Positions 10,880 to 20,000 of a stretch of DNA of 64,000 nucleotides are shown in pieces. Each line of letters starts with the position of its first letter. Position 1 is the first letter of the stretch. Below the pieces are notes generated by a model. That model was not told the origin of the DNA. It did no database searches and saw nothing but the letters and a program-made list of their open reading frames with translations. Source of the stretch: Eutreptiella sp. 'Long Island Sound 2002' (lineage: Eukaryota > Euglenozoa > Euglenophyceae > Eutreptiales > Eutreptiaceae). The position numbers and the translations under genes are program-made. The stretch lies in contig OZ038378.1 of the NCBI GenBank assembly GCA_964036045.1, forward strand, positions 37,015,228 to 37,079,227. Direction: 5' to 3'.

Positions 10880-12957
10880 TCAAAATGTGATTTTTGCTCT
10901 CCACAACGTCCCCTGATACGGCAGCCATTCCCACCCCGCATGCATCAGCACTTCGACCATTGTATCACAGTCCTCTTCGAGGAACAACAAATGGTGCGAC
11001 CCCGACTCCCTGCAGCAGTGTTCCCGAAACGCAGCAGCAACAGGTCGGCACGAAGGGCGTGGCACAACCGGAATTGGCGAGTAGAAAGTGCGTAGCAATG
11101 TTCGCAACCCCACAACCGCTTGCCAACGTGGGGTCCTCCTCGACATATGCAAGCAGCAGCGCATTCTGCTCCCGGGCCCAGAACACGTTGTGGGCCTCCT
11201 CCCCGTCCGCTGCGTTGTGCGCCCCCAACCGCACGCCACACCGGTTGCGGTGCAGAAGTTTCTTTACCTCCACTGCAACCTCTGGGGGACGATTTCCCAC
11301 TTGGGCCTCCCGGGAGGCCACGAAAAGCCTCGCGAAGGCCATGCAACGGTGCAAAATGCACAACAATGTCTATGACCAACATCGGCTTGCTGGTGCATCT
11401 TGCCGCATCCAAACTTTTGCGGGCCACCTGATACCGACAATGATTGTTGGCATCCGACTGTGTTGTCCTCTGAGCAGCGACGCCATTCCACCGCTTGGCC
11501 GTGTTGTCCCGCACGGCCTCGTTGAAAATGCTCCACACTTGGGGAGCCACGCTGATGCCCAGCAGCCGCCGGAGCCACGGCCAGTCACCACCAAGGAGGA
11601 CCGCTGCCGGCACCCAGCTGTCACACCAGCAAAATTTTTTGCAGTCAACAATGGACTGCAGAACCTGTGTTCATAAAAGGTGTTCATAATTCGTGTTCAT
11701 AAAACGCGTTCATAATTCATAAATCCGCGGCATTTTATGACGGCAGTTTTCGAATTATGAACCCCCGAATTATGAACCATTTATGAACATGAAAATGCAC
11801 ACTACAAACCTGCAGCACCTGAGCCCGAATTCGGCCAAGGGCAACCATATCCTTGTCCCCCGTGACGGCCATGCCGATGACCCATAGGAAGGCGGGTGTG
11901 CGCGCCTTTTCCCCATGGTTCAATGGCCCCGGCGATAGCTGCGACCAACTGCCACCGGCGCAAGGATACCCGTCACCCCGCACCACAAAGGTGAGGGGGC
12001 AGGTCCAGTCAATAGATTGGCATAGGGCTAGCCGGGATTGCACGTATTGTTTCCATGACCGTAGAGGCCAACAGCGACCCACGGACGGGGGTCGGCACAT
12101 TCTACCGGGGGGGACAAGGCAAGCGGACCGGTCAATGTCTTCCACGTAGCGTCCAATTGGTCCCGTGTGGCGATGGGCCGTGGGAAGGGCAGCCCGGTGC
12201 GGGCGGTGTAGACGTCACCTCGGCGGGTGATGTACTCATACAAGACACATAAGCCGGACCGGGGTGCACCCAACTCCAAAAGGAGCCCTATCAGATAGGG
12301 AAAGAGGGCCTCCGCATACGTATGGATGGCCTGCACCTTGGTTTTGCGGACCGCCGGGAGGGAAGCGCGGTCCATTGCCTCCGTGAAACGGGCCCGGATG
12401 AGGGGGGATGATGACATGCATTGGACCAACAGGTCGGAACACTTGCCTCTCGAAGACTGGTGGCACCAGTGAGCCGAACAAGCATCATGTTCCGCTCCGT
12501 GAAGACGGAGCAGGGGTAAGACATAACAAAATGTGTGCACAAAGAAGCGTTCATAAAAACTGTTCATAATTCATGGTTCATATATGAATGGTTCATACCT
12601 GAAAAATGAATTATGAACAATGCTACTTTTCATATAGGTACCTAGGGACGCGTGGTCCCCGGAGGTGTGGCACCATGGGCGCAAGAGGTTCTCCTTGCAT
12701 CATCGCATGCAGGTGCCCGTTGAGGAGAGCGAGCGGGCCAAGGGCTCCGTGGCTGGACGGGCCTGGAGCGAGGCCCGCGAAGGCGGTGTCCGTCGCCGCC
12801 GCCGTGAGGCGGTTCGGGCTGGATTGCTGCACCAACTGATCGTGGGCAACAGTGACCTTGAACAGTTTGGACCCCACCGTCGCGATCGGGACCTTACTTT
12901 GGGTGCACCGCTAGAAGATTTGCGCACAAACGCCCCCTCTTTTGGGTACCACTAGAA
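10880..12957 (-). CDS. Unidentified multi-exon gene
   Basis: I do not recognise this protein. Coding texture starts near 12957 (VPKRGGVCAQIF, then TAG 12911-12913, then RCTQSKVPIATVGSKLFKV) and runs to a donor at 12641. A second segment at about 12480-11810 contains VRKTKVQAIHTYAEALFPYL and, after a frame change near the G run at 12107, QSIDWTCPLTFVVRGDG. It ends at a clear donor. The next exon from 11664 reads VLQSIVDCKKFCWCDSW and VAPQVWSIFNEAVRDN, with one or two more frame changes near 11340 and 11050. It probably ends at TGA 10880 (WLPYQGTLWRAKITF). The start is not fixed. Its introns are of the GTTCATAA type, like those of both neighbours, which suggests one shared unit. Confidence 0.5.
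11665..11809 (-). other. Intron with GTTCATAA/TTATGAAC inverted repeats
   Basis: On the minus strand the donor is CTGCAG|GTTTGTAG and the acceptor is ATGAACACAG|GTTCTG. Both junctions are in phase 0. Three GTTCATAA words are followed by four TTATGAAC words, with ACTGCCGTCATAAAA between them, giving a hairpin-like layout. Confidence 0.85.
12541..12641 (-). other. Probable intron, GTTCATAA family
   Basis: The donor CGTCCCTAG|GTACCTATATG is convincing and the body has GTTCATAATTC, ATGAACC and TTATGAAC words. The acceptor is uncertain and may lie further downstream, near 12490, so the end given here is only the extent of the repeat words. Confidence 0.55.
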
Positions 12958-13084
12958 CCACGGTGTGCACGCGTTTACAATGCCTAAGAGCCACCGTACG
13001 AGTTTCCTTAAGTGTCCTAAGTCCAAAGCAAGCCTAGGTTGTGAAGGGCCACACGCTATGTTGAATTTCCAAAAATGATCAAAA

Positions 13085-13250
13085 GCGCACAAAGGTGGGT
13101 TCCAGCAGGGGTTCCAACGCAGAAAGGGGGGTTCTAGCAGGGGTTCCAGCAGGGGTTCCGGCGTAGAAAGGTGGTTCCAGCACCGTTCCAGCAGAGGGTT
13201 CTAGCGGAGCAAGGGGTTCGAGCAAGGGGTTCCAGTAGGGGTTCCAGCAC
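13085..13250. repeat. GGTTCCAGCAGG minisatellite
   Basis: Degenerate units of GGGGTTCCAGCA and GGGGTTCTAGCA alternate with GGCGTAGAAAGG. The tract sits just before a strong polypyrimidine acceptor at 13282 and may be part of an intron of the next gene. Confidence 0.7.
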
Positions 13251-13282
13251 CTATCTTTCATTTTTGTTCCCTTGCATTTCAG

Positions 13283-13984
13283 CCCAAATGCCTTTGTTGG
13301 CCCCCTTGGTCGACTGGACCAAGGCTGTCTGGGCTGCCGCGGGCACTCGGGGCTATGCCGGCCCCGATGGGTTGGGCTGCACCGACCTCGCTGCCACCCC
13401 GACACCAAGGTGGTGATCCCCACGGGCACCACCATTGGCCGCATCCGCCTCACCCCCCCCCCCTCCTCGCCGCCGACAAGCAGCCCTGCGCCCTCACCGA
13501 CTGGCTGCACGGGCTTTTGGAGGACAACCCGGAGGTGCCGATCCTGCAGGTCCGGCTGCACGCCGACGACGTGGATGATGTTATCCAAGCTTGCACCGGG
13601 CGGGCACACCCCACCATCAACAAGACGCAACGGCGTCATGTGGGGATGAAGGGCACCACGCTCCTCTTTGCCGCCCACAAGCGCACCACCAAGAAGGCCT
13701 GGAAGGACAAGTCCCCCTTCAAGCACCCCCTCCTCGACTCCGTCCGCTACGTGGTGGACAGCAAGCCCGCCATGTCCTTGCCCAACCACTCCCTCACCAG
13801 CCACTCCCCCTACGGTTGGAAGCCTGAGCTCCTCGGGTTGACTACGCCAGTGCTGATGGAGAGCGAGGTCGCGGTCTTGCCCCCCCCCCCCCATGTGCCA
13901 CGCCCTGCCGCTCATTGGGACAAGCGAACCGGTGAAGCAAGTGGAACGGTATGGGGACCTATGGGGCCCTATGGCGACCTATGA
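13283..13984 (+). CDS. Gene fragment running into a minisatellite
   Basis: A strong acceptor (TTGTTCCCTTGCATTTCAG) ends at 13282. The exon then reads MPLLAPLVDWTKAVWAAAG, changes frame to DTKVVIPTGTTIGRI, and after the C run near 13450 reads WLHGLLEDNPEVPILQVRLH, HVGMKGTTLLFAAHKRTTKK and HPLLDSVRYVVDSKPAMSLP. I do not recognise the family. The coding texture stops where the 10-bp minisatellite begins at about 13945; the nominal TGA at 13982 is inside that repeat. The gene is therefore probably truncated or interrupted. Confidence 0.5.
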   Translation, partial: PKCLCWPPWSTGPRLSGLPRALGAMPAPMGWAAPTSLPPRHQGGDPHGHHHWPHPPHPPPLLAADKQPCALTDWLHGLLEDNPEVPILQVRLHADDVDDVIQACTGRAHPTINKTQRRHVGMKGTTLLFAAHKRTTKKAWKDKSPFKHPLLDSVRYVVDSKPAMSLPNHSLTSHSPYGWKPELLGLTTPVLMESEVAVLPPPPHVPRPAAHWDKRTGEASGTVWGPMGPYGDL

Positions 13985-15073
13985 GGGCCTATGGGGACCT
14001 TTGGGGACCTATGGGGGCTTATGGCGACCTATGGGGGCCTTTGGGGACCTATTGGGACCTATGGGGCCCTATGGCGACCTATGGCAACCTATGGGGACCT
14101 TTGGGAACCTATGGGGCCCTATGGCGACCTATGGGGGCCTTTGGGGACCTATTGGGACTTATGGGCCCCTCTGACGACCTATGAGGATCTATGGTGGCCT
14201 TTGGGGACCTATGGGGGCCTATGGGGGCTTATGGTGACCTCTGGGGGCCTATGGGGACCTATGGGCACCTATGGGGGCATATTGGCACTTATGGGGGCCT
14301 ATGGGGAACTATGGGGACCTATGGGCACCTTTGGGGACCTTTGGGGACCTATGGGGGTGTATGGTGGCTTACGGGGCCCTATTGGCACCCTTGGGGACCT
14401 ATGGGGACCCAAAGGGGCCTTTGGGGACCTATTGGGACCTATAGGGCCCCATGGCGACCTATGAGGATCTATGGGGACCTTTGGGGACGTATGGGGACCT
14501 TTGGGGACCTTTGGGGACCTATGGGGTCCTTTGGGGACCTCTGGGAACCTTTGGGACCTTTGGGGGCTTGTGGGGTCTCATTGGCATCTATGGGGACCTT
14601 TGGGGACCCACTTGCACCTATGGCGACCTCTGGGGGCCTATGAGCACCTATGGTGGCCTATGGGGACCTATGGGGACCTATCGGGGCTTGTGGGGACCTA
14701 TGGGGACCTATGGGGCCTTATCAGGGCCTATCAGGATCTTTGGGGACCTATGGGGGCCGGTGGGGGCTTGTGAGGACCTATGGGGTCCCACGGGGACCTA
14801 TGGGGATCTCTGGGGGCCTATTGGGACCTATGGGGACCTGTTGGCACCTATGGGCGCCTATGGGCACCTATGGGAACCTATGGGCACCTATGGGGGCCTG
14901 TCCGGGCCTATGAGGGCCTACGGGGACTCATTGGCATCAATGAGGACCTTTGGGGACCCATTGGCATCAATGAGGACCTTTGGGGACCCATTGGCACCTA
15001 TGGGGACCTCAGGGGGCCTATGGGCACCTACGGGGGCCCATGGGGACCTATCGGGACCTATGGGGGCCTATGG
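13945..15073. repeat. 10-bp minisatellite (TATGGGGACC)
   Basis: More than 100 degenerate copies of TATGGGGACC. Because 10 is not divisible by 3 and the unit has no stop codon, all three forward frames are open and give a decapeptide pattern like MGTYGDLWGP. The array continues for about 80 bases at 19005-19085, on the far side of the inserted element at 15074-19004. Confidence 0.95.
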
Positions 15074-15098
15074 CTTAGGCGTCACAAGTTGCCCGCCC
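15074..15098 (+). repeat. Left terminal inverted repeat
   Basis: Twenty-five bases identical to the reverse complement of 18980-19004. It abuts the minisatellite sequence CCTATGG. Confidence 0.9.
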
Positions 15099-15239
15099 TC
15101 TAGGACCCCATATACGCACGATGTGAGAATATTCTACATTTCTAGTTTGAGTATGCTATTTGACATATGTGAGCAATGTGGGTACCAGCGTTGTGTAACA
15201 TCCATTGAAATAGGTGGTGATGTGTTAGCCTTAGGTATC

Positions 15240-16470
15240 CGCTTCATCTCGGGTATCATGTTTGAGGTTTTTTTGAAGCTGGCCGAAATTGAGGTCAGCT
15301 TTTGGGCTCCATCGGAAACATCCATGTGTATATACACCTTTTAACGCTTCTGGCCGAACTTTCGGCCACCTTTTGGTTTTAATGTTGAATGACTATACTC
15401 ATTTTCATTTTTTTAAGGGCTGGCCGAAATTTCTCCCACCTCTCTGTTCTAATCACCATTCATACACTTATACTGGGCTTTTTTTTGTTGGTGTGGCCGA
15501 AATTTCGGCCAGCATTTCCTCTTTCTGCGCATATGAGCAATTGTTTTCCCATCCAACACATTCTTCTTGGTTCCAAGGGTTCCACAAAACCGACCTATAC
15601 ACCACAAGTGAAAAAGCACCAAAGATACGGTTCATTGAACAGCAAACAAAACTACCCCCAAAGGATATACGTGTATTTCCTATTTTTATTAACCTGGCCG
15701 AAATTTCGGCCAGCTTTTCCAAGAACATCAAAACACATGGTCTTATTCACCAGACAGGCCCAAGCTGGCCGAAATTTCGGCCAGGTCGTTCAAAACTTTA
15801 AATAACGTCACGGAAATGGATACCTTTGAGGTTTTTTGGAAGTTGGCCGAAATTGAGGCCAGCTTTTCCATTGGTTCCATTGGAAACATGCATGTGTATA
15901 TCCACTTTTTAACGCTTCTGGCCGAAATTTCGGCCAGCTTTTTGGTGTAACGTTGAATGAGTATACTCATTTTCATTGTTTTAAGGCCTGGCCGAAATTT
16001 CTCTCAGCTCTCTAGTCTAATCACCTTTCATACGCTCATATTCGGCTTTTTTGCCAGTGTGTGCCAAAAAAATCAAAACACATGGTAGTATTCACCAGAC
16101 AGGCCCAAGCTGGCCGAAATTTCGGCCAGGTCCTTCAAACCTTGAAATAACGTCACGGAAATGGATACCTTTGAGCTTTTTTGGAAGCTGGCCGAAATTG
16201 AGGCCAGCTTTTCCATTGGTTCCATTGGAAACATGCATGTGTATATACACCTTTTGACGCTTCTGGCCGAAATTTCGGCCAGCTTTTTGGTTTAGTGTTG
16301 AATGACTAAACTCATTTTCATTTTGTTAAGGGCTGGCCGAAATTTCTCCCAGCTCTCTGGTCTAATCACCTTTCACACACTCGTATCCCGCTTTTTTGCC
16401 GGTGTGGCCGAAATTTCGGCCAATGTGTCCCATTTCTGCGCATATTAGCAATTGTTTTCCCATCCAAAAC
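15240..16470 (+). repeat. Left internal arm with palindromes
   Basis: A chain of related subunits of 70-150 bases. Each contains one palindrome GGCCGAAATTTCGGCC or a half-damaged form such as GGCCGAAATTGAGGCC or GGCCGAAATTTCTCCC. The damaged variants recur at matching positions in both arms. The part 15575-16470 is the inverted counterpart of about 17830-18710. Confidence 0.85.
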
Positions 16471-16896
16471 ATCTGGCCCAAATTTCTGCCAACTTGCAAT
16501 TCTTGTTGTGCATAAATATTACACCGTACACTTCTATAAAGCTGCTTTCTTCTCACAGCGTTAATGCTTTCTGGTATTACTATAACTGTCATGCTCGTAT
16601 GGGATGTGCCACGCATTGCCACTGTTTTGTGTGTACATTCTCTATTTTGCATTTTGCTGGCCGAAATTTCGGCCAAAGTTGCCTTATGTGGACCCCTGAT
16701 TCCAAATGATACACATTTCTGGCAGAAATTTCGGCCAGCTTCTCGGCAACCCAATTTTGAACAGTGGTTTCACATCCAGTGCATGGCTGGCCGAAATTTC
16801 GGCTATGGTATTCCATCGTTCGTGTCAAGACGTCGATTTTGGGCCATTTTGTGTTGAATTGCGCTTGTTATTGCCACTTTTGTTATTTCTCTTTCC

Positions 16897-17385
16897 ATGA
16901 AATCCCCTACTGTAGCATCCTTTTTTATGACCGAGCCTGCAATGGATTCACAAGAGGTGCTTATTTCCCCTCCAGCTGAAGCTGCGTCCGAAAATGGGCA
17001 ATCCCAACCTGCCCATCAACCGGACGGGGATAAGGCAAGCACAGGGGGACTTCAAGGGAAGCCTAAGGCACCACCAATGAAAAATTCATCAACCACCATC
17101 ACGTTATCCGACTGGGTCACGTCAACAGCCAAAATAAAAGTTTTCTTTGACCAAATTGTAATAGACCACGACCGAAACATTGGCCACGTCCGTAAAATAT
17201 CCGAGGATCGTGTGCAGCGGCGCTATGACGATCTCAAGGCCGCACCACCTGTGGATTACATCCAAGATCTTCTTTTTTATAAAGTCATTCGTATGTCTCC
17301 TATTGCCTACTGCCATTCCCAACGGGTTAAATTGTTTGCCGGTACGAAGGTTGGCCGAAATTTTGGCCAGCATCTGCGTCCCTAA
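16897..17385 (+). CDS. Coding-like exon in the centre of the palindrome element
   Basis: The frame starts at ATG 16897 or 16927 and gives a Ser/Pro/Gln-rich N terminus followed by a basic, ordered-looking part: ITLSDWVTSTAKIKVFFDQI and RKISEDRVQRRYDDLKAAPP. A donor-like GTATGT at 17291 directly after ...LLFYKVI suggests the true exon ends there. The rest of the frame to TAA 17383 runs into a palindrome copy. I do not recognise the family. It could be the element's own DNA-binding protein or a captured host exon. It is the only good coding signal inside the inverted arms. Confidence 0.45.
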   Translation: MKSPTVASFFMTEPAMDSQEVLISPPAEAASENGQSQPAHQPDGDKASTGGLQGKPKAPPMKNSSTTITLSDWVTSTAKIKVFFDQIVIDHDRNIGHVRKISEDRVQRRYDDLKAAPPVDYIQDLLFYKVIRMSPIAYCHSQRVKLFAGTKVGRNFGQHLRP

Positions 17386-17519
17386 GTGTTTTTGGTGTAC
17401 TGCTATTGTTTTTTCCCATAGCCTGTGTGGATTTGTCAGTTGGCAAGTATTTGCTTGTCATTGAGTGTGGTACATTGTACACCATCTTCAAATGTCAGTG
17501 CACCTATGCTCTTTGCGCA

Positions 17520-18710
17520 TGTCTACCGTCATAGGTATCCATTTCGGTGACGTTACTTCAACTTTTGAAGGACCTGGCCGAAATTTCGGCCAGCTTGGGC
17601 CTGTCTGGTGAATAAGACCATGTGTTTTGATGTTCTTGGAAGAGCTGGCCGAAATTTCGGCCAGGTTAATAAAAATAGGAAATACACGTATATCCTTTGG
17701 GGGTAGTTTTGTTTGCTGTTCAATGAACCGTATCTTTGCTGCTCTTTTACTTGTGGTGCATAGGTGGCTTTTGTGGAAACCCTGGAACCAAGAAGAATGT
17801 GTTGGATGGGAAAACAATTGCTGATATGCGCAGAAAGAGGAAATGGTGGCCGAAATTTCGGCCACACCAACAAAAAAAGCCGAATATGAGTGTATGAATG
17901 GTGATTAGAGCACAGAGCTGGGAGAAATTTCGGCCAGCCCTTAAAAAAATGAAAATGAGTATAGTCATTCAACACTAAACCAAAAAGCTGGCCGAAATTT
18001 CGGCCAGAAGCGTTAAAAGGTGTATATACACATGCATGTTTCCAATGGAACCAATGGAAAAGCTGGCCTCAATTTCGGCCAGCTTGCAAAAAACCTCAAA
18101 GGTATCCATTTCTGTGACGTTATTTCAAGGTTTGAAGGACCTGGCCGAAATTTCGGCCAGCTTGGGCCTGTCTCGTGAATAACACCATGTGTTTTGATGT
18201 TTTTGGACCCGACTGGCAAAAAAGCCGAATATGAACGTATGGAAGCTGATTAGACCAGAGAGCTGGGAGAAATTTCGGCCGGCCCTTAAAAAAATGAAAA
18301 TGAGTATAGTCATTCAACGTTAAACCAAAAAGCTGGCCGAAATTTCGGCCAGAAGCGTTAAAAGGTGTATATACACATGCATGTTTCCAATGGAACCAAT
18401 GGAAAAGCTGGCCTCAATTTCGGCCAGCTTCCAAGAAAGCTCAAAGGTATCCATTTCTGTGGCCTTATTTCAAGTTTTGAAGGACCTGGCCGAAGATTCG
18501 GCCAGCTTGGGCCTGACTGGTGAATAACACCATGTGTTTTGATTGTTTTGGCACAAACTGGCTAAAATTTCGGCCAGGTTCATAAAAAAAGGAAATACAC
18601 GTATATGCTTTGGGGGTAGTTTTGTTTGTTTTTCAATGACCCATATTTTTGTTGTTCTTTTACTTGTGCTGTATACGTGGGTTTTGTGGTAACCCTGGAA
18701 CCAAGGGGTA
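17520..18710 (-). repeat. Right internal arm with palindromes
   Basis: Inverted relative to the left arm, with the same subunits in mirrored order. An extra inner unit (17520-17830) matches the outer left unit near 15565-15830. Perfect palindromes occur near 17574, 17646, 17848, 17988, 18141 and 18332. Confidence 0.85.
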
Positions 18711-18979
18711 AAAGTAATAATGGATAGACCCCCCCCCCCCTACTAAAGGAATGCAATGGTCTAAATGTAAAATACCACCATATTTTTGTGATTTGGTATC
18801 TTTATTTCGAAAATTTGTGTGTAGCTAGAAATAGAAATAACGGCATATATTTCACATACATACCTTCATTTTGCCTATTGCCACCGGGGGGGGATAGATA
18901 CCCCCAAAATAACACCCCTTTTCACATACTTTTCTCCTCACTACAACATGGACTTCCGTGGGCCATAGCGCCAGGTGGG

Positions 18980-19004
18980 GGGCGGGCAACTTGTGACGCC
19001 TAAG
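18980..19004 (-). repeat. Right terminal inverted repeat
   Basis: Reverse complement of the left end, followed at once by TATGGGGACC of the interrupted minisatellite. Confidence 0.9.
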
Positions 19005-19085
19005 TATGGGGACCTTTGGGGACCCATGGGCACCTATGGGGACCCATGGGGACCTACCCGGGCCAATGGGGACCTATGGGGTGGG
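19005..19085. repeat. Right remnant of the TATGGGGACC minisatellite
   Basis: Eight or so units continue the array at 13945-15073 after the inserted element, which shows the array was interrupted. Confidence 0.9.
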
Positions 19086-20000
19086 TTGACACCAACCCCC
19101 CCCCCCCTTCCTCCAAGCATCAAATCTGTATCAGACATATCACACATCTTGTTGGATACATTGCAAAAACAACATGCCATACCACACATCAGACATCAGA
19201 CTTTATACACAATCCTGGGGGATCAACACAGGGGCCTTGTGCCCTTCAACATGAGTACCACCTACCATCGAAGTGTTGACTACCTTGTTTCCAATGACCG
19301 TAAAACTTAGTAGAAACAAGGTAAAACTTAGTACACAAAAAATTTTCAAAAAAAAATTAACGAATAGTTTTTACGTTTTACCTCGTTTCTACCAAATTTT
19401 ACCAAATTTTGCTAAGTTTTGCCTCTTGTGGTACTAAGTTTTACCAAATACCCCAACGATCAGCATTATGCATGCACAGCACTATGATTGGCCGTGGTGA
19501 CTGCCCCATTTGCACTGCGTTGCACCATCACAGCCTAATGATCATTTTTGGATTTGTTTGCTTGTGAGTGTTTGGCTGTTGCAGCTCATGCCAAGTGCAT
19601 GGGTCCTCCGCTTGTCCTTTCTTGCCGTTGCCACCCTTGCCTTTGCCTTGGGGGCAGTTGCGTGGGTCCGCCTCTTCCCCTTTGCCGCCATTGCCTTCTT
19701 TGCCTTTGCACACCATGTCCACGTCACGCTCCCAATCGTCCCATGGATCGTCCTCTCACTTGTCTTCCCAAAAGTAGTACCAATCTGTAGCCCACAATCC
19801 TCGCAGGTTTGAAGTGGGTTCTAGCTTAGGCCCATGCTCCTGCATGCGAGGATCCTGCGGGTCACTAGTTTTAACTAGGTATTGGGAACCTAGTAAAAAA
19901 ATTTTTTTTCCGGGTTTCGCAACCTAGTAAAAAAAGTTTTTGTTTTTTCAAGGTCCCAAAATCTAGTGAAAAAAGGGTTTTTTTTTACTAGGTTACTAGG
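19086..20000. other. Spacer with ACCTAGTAAA / TTTTACTAGGT hairpins
   Basis: At 19220-19300 the sequence GGGGCCTTGTGCCCTT...GTGTTGACTACCTTGTTT is repeated near 26230-26290. Both copies are followed by A/T-rich words such as ACTAGGTTTTAC and GGTAAAACTTAGTA. From 19870 to 20000 AACCTAGTAAAAAA and TTTTTTACTAGGTTACTAGG form inverted repeats that lead straight into the 85-bp satellite. Confidence 0.6.
19528..19767 (-). CDS. Possible Lys/Gly/Asp-rich exon
   Basis: On the minus strand a frame reads EDDPWDDWERDVDMVCKGKE, then GGKGEEADPRNCPQGKGKGG, then HELQQPNTHKQTNPK, after a TGA. The opposite strand gives a hydrophobic frame that is probably its shadow. Composition is protein-like but there is no family match and no splice site is clear. 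Confidence 0.25.

Larger units (their letters stand above)
15074..19004. mobile_element. DNA element with 25-bp TIRs and palindrome-studded inverted arms
   Basis: The ends are a perfect 25-bp inverted repeat beginning CTTAGGCGTCACAAGT, at 15074-15098 and 18980-19004. The element splits the TATGGGGACC minisatellite: the left flank ends CCTATGG and the right flank begins TATGGGG, consistent with a 5-bp TATGG target duplication. Inside are two long inverted arms (15240-16470 and 17520-18710) carrying about 30 perfect or near copies of CTGGCCGAAATTTCGGCCAG. The unique centre of about 1 kb has one coding-like exon. No transposase is recognisable, so it may be non-autonomous. Confidence 0.85.

Noticed and set aside
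11735-12030. TAG at 12028 as a further in-frame UAG
   Set aside because: The real frame has already changed before this point, as shown by the exon end at 11810, so this codon is off-frame.
13951-15103. Long forward ORFs with MGTYGDLWGP repeats
   Set aside because: They are the three-frame translation of a 10-bp minisatellite without stop codons; no start context, introns or composition support a protein.
15240-18710. Regularly spaced palindromes as a CRISPR array
   Set aside because: The host is eukaryotic, spacers are themselves repeated and homologous between arms, and spacing varies from 70 to 150 bases.
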